Assembly: GCF_031180975.1 (NCBI RefSeq)
Contig: NZ_JAPSLI010000003.1
Location: 176,434-240,433, forward strand
Source of the DNA: Microbacterium sp.
GTDB lineage: Bacteria; Actinomycetota; Actinomycetes; Actinomycetales; Microbacteriaceae
Reading direction: 5' to 3'
Length of the DNA: 64,000 nt
The position numbers and the translations under genes were made by a program. The notes under the pieces were generated by a model. It did not search any database. It saw only the letters and a list, made by a program, of their open reading frames with translations, and was not told the DNA's origin. Positions 39,543 through 46,781 of this stretch are shown here, in pieces (positions within the stretch are counted from its first letter, which is position 1; each line of letters opens with the position of its first letter).

Positions 39543-41171
39543 ATGCCCGCATTCCCCGTGCGCCGACTCCTTCCCCTGGCCGCGATCGCCGCGGCATCCG
39601 CCCTGCTGCTCAGCGCGTGCGCCGGGCCGGCGACCGGCGGATCCGGCGAGGCCGACCCGGATGCCGAACTGGTGTGGGCCATCGAGGGCGCCAACCTCTC
39701 AGCGGGGCACATGGACCCGCAGATCAGTCAGCTCGACGTGTCGGCGATGGTGCAGCGGCAGGTGCTCGACTCGCTCGTCTTCCAGGAGAAGGACGGCACG
39801 TTCTCGCCGTGGCTCGCCGAGGACTGGACGGTATCAGAGGACGGTACGACCTACACGTTCGAGCTGCGCGACGACGTTGTCTTCCACGACGGCGAGCCGT
39901 TCGATGCGGCCGCGGTGAAGGCGAACTTCGACCGCATCATCGCGCCGCAGACGGCATCCGCGCAGGCTGCGAGCATGCTCGGCGGCGAGCTGTACGAGAG
40001 CACCGAGGTGCTCGGCGAGCACACCGTGGCAGTGCACTTCCGCAGCCCGTACGCGCCGTTCCTGCAGGCCGCCAGCACCGCTCAGCTCGGGTTCTGGTCG
40101 CCGAAGGCGATCGAGGAGTCCGGCGACGAACTCAAGGCCGGTGGCCCCGGCGTCAACGTCGGCACCGGTCCGTTCGAGCTGACTGAGTACACCCCGAAGC
40201 AGGAGATCGTCTACGCGCGCAACGAGGACTACGCGTGGGGTCCGCACGGCGAGAAGGCGCCGGAGTTCGCCACCCTCCGCGTGCAGCTGCTGCCGGAGGC
40301 GTCCGTGCGCGCCGGGGTCGTCGAGTCCGGCGAGGCCGACATGGCCAGCCAGCTGCCGCCGAACGTGGCCGCCGGGCTGGACGAGTCGCTTACCGTCGAG
40401 TCCATCGAGTACCCGGGTATGCCGTACTCGCTGTTCCTCAACGAGGCGTACGGCGTGTTCGCCGATCAGAAGGTCCGCCAGGCGTTCTCGCGCGCGATGG
40501 ACGTGGATGCCGCAGTGGAGGAGATCTTCCACGGTCAGTTCCCGCGGGCGTGGAGCATCCTCAGCTCCTCCACTCCCGGGTACGACGCGGGTCTGGAAAA
40601 GTCCTGGCCGTTCGACCAGGATGAGGCGAACCGTCTGCTGGACGAGGCCGGCTGGACCGAGCGCGACGCCGACGGCATCCGCATGAAGGACGGCAAGCGC
40701 CTCTCCGCCCGCTGGATCGCGTGGACGCCGATCCCTGACGACCGCGCGGCGCTCGCCAACGCGATCCAGTCCGATCTGGCGCAGGTCGGCTTCGAGATCA
40801 AGCGGGAGGCCCTCGAACCGGGCGCGTACAACGAGCAGTACGGACCGAAGACCTTCGACATCACCGACTGGGGCTTCTCCGGGGTCGACCCGGACCTGCT
40901 GCGCAGCCACCTCGGCACCGACGGCTTCCAGAACGCGTCGCAGGTCGCGAACGCCGAGGTCGACGCACTGCTCGAGGAGGGCCTCAGCACCACCGATGTC
41001 GACGCCCGTAACGCGGTGTACACCGAGCTGCAGCAGTGGAACGCCGAGCACGTGGCGATCGTGCCGCTGTACACGCCCTCGCTGATCACCGCCGTGAACG
41101 ACTCCGTCGACGGGCTCGAGTACGACCTGTACGGCCGCCCGCTGTTCTACGCGGCGACCGTCAGTCGCTGA
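39543..41171 (+). CDS. Peptide/nickel-type ABC transporter substrate-binding lipoprotein
   Basis: A 542-residue family 5 extracellular solute-binding protein. Lipoprotein signal with basic start, hydrophobic core and lipobox LLLSAC (Cys ~26). Typical fold elements: WLAEDWTVSEDGTTYTFELR, DDVVFHDGEPFDAAAVKANF, VNVGTGPFELTEY, VRQAFSRAMD. ATG at 39543 is the true start; the frame is open far upstream only as antisense of valS. Substrate is probably an oligopeptide, possibly another solute of this broad family. First gene of a complete importer. Confidence 0.92.
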   Translation: MPAFPVRRLLPLAAIAAASALLLSACAGPATGGSGEADPDAELVWAIEGANLSAGHMDPQISQLDVSAMVQRQVLDSLVFQEKDGTFSPWLAEDWTVSEDGTTYTFELRDDVVFHDGEPFDAAAVKANFDRIIAPQTASAQAASMLGGELYESTEVLGEHTVAVHFRSPYAPFLQAASTAQLGFWSPKAIEESGDELKAGGPGVNVGTGPFELTEYTPKQEIVYARNEDYAWGPHGEKAPEFATLRVQLLPEASVRAGVVESGEADMASQLPPNVAAGLDESLTVESIEYPGMPYSLFLNEAYGVFADQKVRQAFSRAMDVDAAVEEIFHGQFPRAWSILSSSTPGYDAGLEKSWPFDQDEANRLLDEAGWTERDADGIRMKDGKRLSARWIAWTPIPDDRAALANAIQSDLAQVGFEIKREALEPGAYNEQYGPKTFDITDWGFSGVDPDLLRSHLGTDGFQNASQVANAEVDALLEEGLSTTDVDARNAVYTELQQWNAEHVAIVPLYTPSLITAVNDSVDGLEYDLYGRPLFYAATVSR

Positions 41172-41184
41172 TCTCGGCGGGGCG

Positions 41185-42171
41185 TTGAGCGATCCGAGGG
41201 CGAGACGCAGGGCCGTGCCGGTCCGGGTCGGCGGGCTGCTGGCATCCGTCGTCGTGGTGCTGTGGGGTGCCGCGACGCTGGCTTTCCTCGCCTTCCGCGT
41301 GATCCCCGGCGACCCGGTGTCGGTGATGCTCGGACCCCAGGCGCAGGTCGGCGAGGAGACCAAGCAGGCCATCCGTGCCGAGCTCGGGCTCGACCGGCCG
41401 CATCTGGAGCAGTACGCCGACTTCCTCACCCGGCTGCTGCGCGGCGACCTGGGCGAGTCGTACCAGCTGCGGATGCCGGTCGCCGAGGTCATCGGCCGGC
41501 AGCTCGCGCCGACGCTGCAGCTGACCGCGGCGGCGCTCGTCATCGCCGGCCTCCTCGCGCTCGCCGGCGCCCTGCTCGCTCGTCGCGGCGCGGCGCGCGC
41601 CGCCGCCGTCACCGTGGAGTTGATCGTGCTCTCGTCTCCGGTGTTCTGGATCGGCCTGGTGCTGCTGGGGGTGTTCGCGTTCGGGCTGGGCTGGTTCCCG
41701 GTCGCGGGCAGCAGGACGCCGGCCACCCTCGTGCTGCCCGCGGTCACCCTGGCGCTGCCCGTCGCGGCGCTGATCGGCCAGGTGCTGCGCGACGGTGTCG
41801 ACGAGGCCGAACGACAGCCGTTCGCCGAGACCGTCCGCGCCCGCGGGGCGGGCCCGGCGTGGCTCACGCTGCGGCACTCGCTGCGGCACGGAGCGGCCGG
41901 AGCGCTCACGCTCACCGCCTACCTGGTGGGCTCCCTGCTGGGCGGTGCGGTGCTGGTGGAGACCGTCTTCGCGCGCGCCGGGATCGGCAGTGTCACCCTG
42001 TCGGCGATCGCCGACCGCGACCTTCCCGTCGTCACCGGGGTGATCATGCTCAGCGCGCTGGTGTTCGTGATCGTCAACGTCATCGTGGAGCTGCTGCATC
42101 CCGTGCTCGACCCGCGGCTGCGCACGGCCGCGGCGTTCGTGGCGGCTCCCGAGCTCGGGGAGCGGCGATGA
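41185..42171 (+). CDS. ABC transporter permease (DppB/OppB-like)
   Basis: A 328-residue permease with six predicted helices. Starts with TTG at 41185, giving MSDPRARRRAVPVRVGGLLA and then helix 1; N-terminal VIPGDPVSVMLGPQAQVGEE is the OppB hallmark, and the EAA-like loop reads FAETVRARGAGPAWLTLRHS. Follows the binding-protein gene by 13 bases and overlaps the second permease by four (ATGA). Confidence 0.92.
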   Translation: MSDPRARRRAVPVRVGGLLASVVVVLWGAATLAFLAFRVIPGDPVSVMLGPQAQVGEETKQAIRAELGLDRPHLEQYADFLTRLLRGDLGESYQLRMPVAEVIGRQLAPTLQLTAAALVIAGLLALAGALLARRGAARAAAVTVELIVLSSPVFWIGLVLLGVFAFGLGWFPVAGSRTPATLVLPAVTLALPVAALIGQVLRDGVDEAERQPFAETVRARGAGPAWLTLRHSLRHGAAGALTLTAYLVGSLLGGAVLVETVFARAGIGSVTLSAIADRDLPVVTGVIMLSALVFVIVNVIVELLHPVLDPRLRTAAAFVAAPELGERR

Positions 42172-43019
42172 GTCGGCCGGCGGTCCGCAGCACGCGCCGC
42201 GGCGTCGATCCGCGCCGGCCCCTCGGCGTCGGTTTCTGGGCGTGCACGGCCTTTCTCGTGCTGGTCGCGCTGGCGGGGGTGGCTCCGGGACTGCTTTCCT
42301 GGCACGACCCGCTGCAGACCGAGGTGCGCGCGGCGCTCGAGGCGCCCAGCGCCACGCACTGGTTCGGCACCGATCAGAGCGGCAGGGACGTGTTCGCCCG
42401 GGTCGTGCACGGCACCCGAGCGTCGGTGGGCATCGGGCTGCTCGCCACGGCGCTCGCCCTCGGCACGGGGCTGCTGATCGGCTCACTGTCGGGGATCGCG
42501 CCTCGAGTCGTCGACGCGGTGCTGATGCGCGCCACCGACGTGCTGCTGGCGTTCCCCGAGTTCCTCACCGCCCTGGTCATCGTGGCGGTTCTGGGCCCCG
42601 GACACGCGAACGTGGCGATGGCCGTCACGATCGCCGCGGTCCCGGTGTACATCCGTCTCGCCCGCACCCGCACGCGCACCCAGCGGATCGCCGAGCACGT
42701 CGAGGCGGCGCGGATCCTCGGGGTCGGACCGGTGCGGGCGTTCCTGCGGCATGTCGTGCCCGCGGTGCTCGGCTCGCTGAGCGTGCTCGCGACGATCGGG
42801 ATCGGATCCAGCATCCTCGCCGCGGCCGGGCTCAGCTTCCTGGGACTCGGACCCGCTGAGCCCGCGCCGGAGTGGGGGCTCATGCTGGCCGGCGGACGTA
42901 ACGTGCTCGGCAGCGCATGGTGGGTGTCGGTGTTCCCCGGCGCGGCGATCACCGTCACCGTCATCTGTGCGACGGTCGTCGGACGAACGCTCCGCGCACG
43001 GAGCGAGGGGCGGGCATGA
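42168..43019 (+). CDS. ABC transporter permease (DppC/OppC-like)
   Basis: A 283-residue permease, partner of the preceding one. N-terminal ATHWFGTDQSGRDVFARVVH is the OppC signature; EAA loop EHVEAARILGVGPVRAFLRH; last helices end in ITVTVICATVVGRTL. ATGA overlaps couple it to both neighbours. Confidence 0.92.
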   Translation: MSRPAVRSTRRGVDPRRPLGVGFWACTAFLVLVALAGVAPGLLSWHDPLQTEVRAALEAPSATHWFGTDQSGRDVFARVVHGTRASVGIGLLATALALGTGLLIGSLSGIAPRVVDAVLMRATDVLLAFPEFLTALVIVAVLGPGHANVAMAVTIAAVPVYIRLARTRTRTQRIAEHVEAARILGVGPVRAFLRHVVPAVLGSLSVLATIGIGSSILAAAGLSFLGLGPAEPAPEWGLMLAGGRNVLGSAWWVSVFPGAAITVTVICATVVGRTLRARSEGRA

Positions 43020-44503
43020 CGGATGCGCTGAGGCTGGACGGGCTGCGGATCGTGATCGGCGGGCGGGCGGTGGTCGACGACGTCTCGTTCGCCGTTGCGC
43101 CGGGGGAGTGCGTCGCGATCGTCGGGGAGTCGGGGGCGGGGAAGTCGCTCACCGCTCGTTCCCTGCTGGGACTCCTGCCGGCGGGGGCGACCGTCGAGCG
43201 GCGCCGGCTCGAGATCGGCGGCGGCGACGCGACACGGTTCGGCGAGCGGGACTGGCGACGGCTGCGCGGACGATCGATCGCGCTGGTCTCGCAGGACGCA
43301 CTCGCCGCCCTCGACCCGCTGCGGCGGATCGAGGCGGAGGTCGCAGAGCCGCTGGAACTGCATGGACTGCACCGCGACGATCGGCGCGCACGGGTGCTGG
43401 AGCTGCTCCGTCGGGTGTCGATGCCGGACGTCGAACGTCGGGCGCGCGCCTACCCGCACGAGCTCTCCGGCGGCCTGCGTCAGCGCGCACTGATCGCCTC
43501 GGCGCTCGCCGGTGAGCCCGCGGTGCTCGTCGCCGACGAGGCGACGACGGCGCTGGACGCGACCGTGCAGGCGCGGATCCTCACACTGCTGCGCGGCATC
43601 GCGGATGCCGGCACAGCGGTGGTCTTCATCAGCCACGACTTCGCCGCTGTGCGCCGCATCGCCGACCGGGTGCTGGTGATGCGGCACGGCCGGGTGATCG
43701 AGCACGGGCGCACGGCGGAGGTGATGAGCGCCCCGATCTCGGATCACACCCGGGCGCTGGTCGAGGCGGGAACCGCGCATCTGCGGCCGCGCGCACAGGT
43801 CACGGGCGACGCGCTGCTCACCGTGGAGCGCGTGACCAAGAACTTCGATCGGCCCGCCGTGCGCGACGCGAGCTTCGCATTGGCCGCCGGAAGCACGCTG
43901 GGGATCGTCGGGGAGTCCGGGTCGGGGAAGACGACTCTGGCCCGGATGCTGGTCGGCGCGACCCGCCCTGACTCCGGCGCGCTGCGGTGGACAGCCCCGC
44001 AGAGGGTGCAGCTCGTGCACCAGAACCCGCTCGCCGCATTCGATCCTCGTTGGACGATCGGCCGCTCGCTCGGCGAGGCGCTGGAGGCCGGCGGCGTGCC
44101 GCGCGCGGACCGCCGCCGGCGCGCAGCGGGGCTGCTGCGCGAGGTCGGCCTCGACGCCGACCTGGTCGGCCGGCGCCCTGTCGAGCTCTCCGGAGGGCAG
44201 CGCCAGCGGGCCGCGATCGCCAGGGCGCTCGCCGCCGATCCCACGGTGCTGGTGCTCGACGAGCCGGTATCCGCCCTGGACCCGACGGTGCGCGAGCGGG
44301 TGCTGGACCTGCTCGCCCGACTGCAGCGGGATCGCGCCCTGACCATGGTGTTCGTCTCCCACGACCTCGCCGTGGTGGCCCGCGTCTGCGACGACGTGCT
44401 GGTGATGCAGGACGGGCTCATCGTCGAGCAGGGGCCGGTCGCGGACGTGTTCGCCGCCCCGCGGCATCCCTTCACTCGGGAGCTGCTGGCCGCCGCAGGG
44501 TGA
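43016..44503 (+). CDS. Fused double ABC ATPase (DppD-DppF type)
   Basis: A 495-residue protein with two complete ABC domains that are separate DppD and DppF in many bacteria. First half: Walker [10 protein letters not shown], signature [17 protein letters not shown], Walker [13 protein letters not shown]. Second half: Walker [11 protein letters not shown], signature [17 protein letters not shown], Walker [14 protein letters not shown]-loop FVSHDLAVV. It energises the importer encoded by the three genes upstream, to which it is coupled by ATGA. Shortened linkers give a compact protein, but all catalytic motifs are intact in both halves. Confidence 0.92.
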   Translation: MTDALRLDGLRIVIGGRAVVDDVSFAVAPGECVAIVGESGAGKSLTARSLLGLLPAGATVERRRLEIGGGDATRFGERDWRRLRGRSIALVSQDALAALDPLRRIEAEVAEPLELHGLHRDDRRARVLELLRRVSMPDVERRARAYPHELSGGLRQRALIASALAGEPAVLVADEATTALDATVQARILTLLRGIADAGTAVVFISHDFAAVRRIADRVLVMRHGRVIEHGRTAEVMSAPISDHTRALVEAGTAHLRPRAQVTGDALLTVERVTKNFDRPAVRDASFALAAGSTLGIVGESGSGKTTLARMLVGATRPDSGALRWTAPQRVQLVHQNPLAAFDPRWTIGRSLGEALEAGGVPRADRRRRAAGLLREVGLDADLVGRRPVELSGGQRQRAAIARALAADPTVLVLDEPVSALDPTVRERVLDLLARLQRDRALTMVFVSHDLAVVARVCDDVLVMQDGLIVEQGPVADVFAAPRHPFTRELLAAAG

Positions 44504-44529
44504 CTATGGCGCTCAGGGCGGGCGCGCGC

Positions 44530-44542
44530 TATATTGCTAGCA
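44530..44542 (+). promoter_or_regulatory. Leaderless promoter -10 (TATATT) of the RHH-VOC pair
   Basis: TATATT at 44530-44535, six bases GCTAGC, ATG at 44542. An AT-rich break in an otherwise GC-rich stretch supports real promoter function. Confidence 0.55.
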
Positions 44543-44688
44543 TGCAAGCGTCGGAAGCGAAGGTGCAGTTCAACGTCTATCTGCCGCCCGAAGTCGTGCG
44601 GGCCATCAAGCACCGCGCGATCGACGAGGGCCTCAGCCTGTCGGCGCTGGTCGAGAAGGTGCTGCGCGAGTACACGGGGGAGTCATGA
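44542..44688 (+). CDS. Small ribbon-helix-helix (CopG/Arc-like) protein
   Basis: A 48-residue protein (60 if an ATG at 44506 were used). Sequence [20 protein letters not shown] then [14 protein letters not shown] fits one beta strand plus two helices of a ribbon-helix-helix DNA-binding dimer. Start 44542 fits the leaderless -10. Its stop overlaps the VOC gene (ATGA), as an antitoxin or small repressor would be placed; the pairing may simply be autoregulation of the VOC gene. Confidence 0.7.
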   Translation: MQASEAKVQFNVYLPPEVVRAIKHRAIDEGLSLSALVEKVLREYTGES

Positions 44689-45380
44689 TCACCGTCCAGC
44701 AGATCCTGTTCACCGGCGACACCGAGCGGTGGTGGGCGCTCGCCGAGCAGCTCGGCTTCCGGCCGGCGTTCGAGCCGACCCCGGAGTGGGCGGAGTTCGA
44801 CGCGGGCGGCGTGCTGGCCGTGCACGCCACCGCCGACCGGCATCCCGCGAACGAGGCGGACCTGCACCTGCTCGTGGACGACCTGGAGGCTGCGGAGCGG
44901 CGACTCGGCGACCTGGACGTGACCCGCTCGCACATGGACGGGGTCGGTGAGCTGCTCACCGTGCGGGCCCGCTCGGGCGTCGTCGTCACGGCATCCGCCG
45001 GCGCGCGCCGGGCGCACAGCGACACGATCGCCGTGCAGCCCATCTGGTTCCAGCCCGATGTCGGCGAGGCGCGTGCGATCCTCGAGGCGTTCGGACTGCG
45101 GGCGCACCTCGCCGCTGACCGCGGCGGATGGATCGAGATGCACGCCGATGGCGGCGGCACCGTCGGCATCCACTCCGGCGAGGAGGCCGGGATCGGCCGG
45201 TCCTTTGTCGCCCACGACCTCGACGCGCTGGCCGCATGCCTCGCGGATGCCGACTTCCCGGCATCCGTCATCGACGAGGCGCACGGCCGGAGCCTGCGCA
45301 TCCTCGACCCCGACGGCGGCCAGGACATCTGGGTCAACGGCGTTCAGGACGACCTGTACGGCTACCACCGCGTGAGCTGA
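44685..45380 (+). CDS. VOC-superfamily (glyoxalase/bleomycin-resistance-like) protein
   Basis: A 231-residue protein with two vicinal-oxygen-chelate modules: the first begins [20 protein letters not shown], the second [20 protein letters not shown] and ends with [15 protein letters not shown]. Such proteins bind metals and either transform or sequester small molecules. Metal ligands cannot be assigned with confidence and no specific substrate is evident. Coupled to the RHH gene. Confidence 0.75.
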   Translation: MITVQQILFTGDTERWWALAEQLGFRPAFEPTPEWAEFDAGGVLAVHATADRHPANEADLHLLVDDLEAAERRLGDLDVTRSHMDGVGELLTVRARSGVVVTASAGARRAHSDTIAVQPIWFQPDVGEARAILEAFGLRAHLAADRGGWIEMHADGGGTVGIHSGEEAGIGRSFVAHDLDALAACLADADFPASVIDEAHGRSLRILDPDGGQDIWVNGVQDDLYGYHRVS

Positions 45381-45390
45381 CCGCCGGGCG

Positions 45391-45461
45391 TTCCGTCGGA
45401 TTTGTGTGCTTCGCTCGGACCGGAACGCTGCTTCGGATCCGAGGGAACCGCACTTCTCCGA
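45391..45461 (+). repeat. 71-bp direct repeat, copy 1
   Basis: Differs at five of 71 positions from 46421-46491. It contains an imperfect terminal inverted repeat and lies just upstream of the DUF559 pseudogene. Confidence 0.85.
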
Positions 45462-45571
45462 GGCAGGGTGCGCCCGGCATCCCTCTCCACAGTCGACCGA
45501 GTCGGGCGACTTGTCCACATCTCCCGGCTGGAAGGGGCGGATGCCGCAGGCGGGCGGGGCATGGTGGACGG

Positions 45572-46411
45572 ATGCCGCACACCGACCTCATCGTCACCGC
45601 CGTCGCCCGCCTCGGCGGTGTGACCCGCACAGCCCGCCTCATCGAGCTCGGATTCAGCAGGCGGGATCTCCACGCAGCCGTGCAGGCAGGATCGCTGATC
45701 CGGCCACGGCGCGGCTGGGTCGCCTGCCGGGACGCCGATCCGCTGCTCGTTCGCGTTGCAAAACTGGGCGTGATCCTCACCTGCCGAACACAAGCCAAAC
45801 GGCTCGGACTGTGGGTGCATGACGACTCCGGCGTGGCTCACGTCGCCGTCGATCCGAAGGCCACGGGCGGCAGACGCATCGGTGCGCGGATCCATTGGTC
45901 ACAGCCGCTGGTTCCCCGCCACCCCGACGCGCTGGAGGACCCGATCGAGAACGTGCTGGCCAATATCGCGGAGTGCGAGCCGTTCGAGCAGGCACTGGCG
46001 ACGTGGGACTCCGCCTTCCACGCGGGCCTCGTGGAGATCTCCGCCATGGCGCGGCTGCCGCTGCGACCGGCCGCCTGACGCGTCCTCGGGTGCGCGACTC
46101 CGTTCTCCGACGCCGGGCTGGAGACCTATCTGCGCGCGCGTCTGCGCTGGCTGCGCGTGCCGATCCGGATCCAGACCTGGATCGCGGGTCACCGGGTGGA
46201 CGCACTGATCGGCGATCGGCTGGTGTTGCAGATCGACGGGGCCACGCACGTCGGTGCGCAGCGGTCGGAGGACATCCGTCACGACGCCGAGCTGAAGCTG
46301 ATGGGGTACCACGTGATCCGGGTCTCGTACACGCAGGTCATGTTCGAGTGGCACGTGGTGCAGGACCTGATCATGCGCGCCATCGCTCAGGGACTGCACC
46401 GCGCCGCCTGA
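45572..46411 (+). pseudogene. DUF559 protein (AbiEi-like N-terminus) broken by an in-frame stop
   Basis: The first open part (45572-46078, 168 residues) begins MPHTDLIVTAVARLGGVTRT, an AbiEi-type winged helix. After TGA at 46076-46078 the same frame continues without another stop to 46411 and encodes the DUF559/MTES_1575 nuclease-like domain (VDALIGDRLVLQIDGATHVG, HDAELKLMGYHVIRVSYTQV). Family proteins are about 280 residues in one piece, so a CGA-to-TGA nonsense change is the simplest explanation. The C-terminal domain keeps the Vsr-like pattern DG..H...R..D..R. It might be translated separately from ATG at 46157, but no ribosome site is obvious. Confidence 0.8.
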
Positions 46412-46420
46412 GCGCGACGC

Positions 46421-46491
46421 TTCCCTCGGATTTGTGCGCTTCGCTCGGACCGGAACGCGGGTTCGGATCCGAGGGAACCGCACATCTCCGA
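46421..46491 (+). repeat. 71-bp direct repeat, copy 2
   Basis: Second copy, ten bases after the pseudogene's final stop. Here the ends TTCCCTCGGAT (46421-46431) and ATCCGAGGGAA (46467-46477) are perfectly complementary, so the transcript can fold into a hairpin. Confidence 0.85.
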
Positions 46492-46532
46492 ACGAACGGA
46501 CCGGCCGACCACGCGCGACGAACGGATCCGCG

Positions 46533-46538
46533 TAGAAT
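46533..46538 (+). promoter_or_regulatory. ileS leader -10 (TAGAAT)
   Basis: TAGAAT at 46533-46538 places transcription start near 46545, right at the beginning of the T-box leader. Confidence 0.5.
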
Positions 46539-46588
46539 GGAGCAATCAGCATCGATCCGGCCATCACCGGGGAGCTCTCGGAAGAACA

Positions 46589-46603
46589 CTTCGACAGGCT
46601 CAG
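46589..46603 (+). repeat. CTTCGACAGGCTCAG repeat, copy 1 (in T-box stem I region)
   Basis: Core CTTCGACAGGCTCAG between the conserved GGAAGAAC and AGTAGAACC segments of the T-box, a part that is variable in the family. Confidence 0.75.
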
Positions 46604-46672
46604 TGCCAGCGCAGCAGGTCGAGGCAAGTAGAACCGAGCGGGTCAGGCCCGTCACAGCCGCAGTGAGAGTGA

Positions 46673-46708
46673 TTGTTGGGCCCTTCGACAGGCTCAGGGA
46701 CCCAACAA
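46673..46708 (+). repeat. Repeat copy 2 within a palindrome (T-box linker)
   Basis: TTGTTGGG + CCCTTCGACAGGCTCAGGGA + CCCAACAA: an inverted repeat with the core in its loop. It sits between the 5' sequestering arm and the T-box motif and should form its own hairpin. Confidence 0.8.
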
Positions 46709-46781
46709 TACGCGGGGTGGTACCGCGGTCCGCAAGGGTCGTCCTCGCAGCAGCATCCGCCCACGATCACTGCGAGAGACG

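Larger units (their letters stand above)
46545..46781 (+). promoter_or_regulatory. T-box riboswitch of ileS (actinobacterial, translational type)
   Basis: Conserved landmarks of actinobacterial ileS T-boxes are present in order: specifier-loop region GGCCATCACCGGGGAGC with Ile codon ATC (46563-46565), GGAAGAAC, AGTAGAACCGAGCGGGT, GGCCCGTCACAGCC, and the T-box GGGTGGTACCGCGG (46715-46728) that pairs with the uncharged tRNA acceptor end. CGCAGTGA (46659-46666) is perfectly complementary to TCACTGCG (46767-46774), which abuts the purine-rich ribosome site GCGAGAG before the ATG; this can sequester translation start. Two repeat copies interrupt the variable linkers (see findings). Confidence 0.88.

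Noticed and set aside
46076..46078. Selenocysteine or programmed read-through at the DUF559 TGA
   Set aside because: No SECIS-like hairpin was evident, the family has no Sec or Cys at this place, and CGA-to-TGA is a single transition. A nonsense mutation is simpler.
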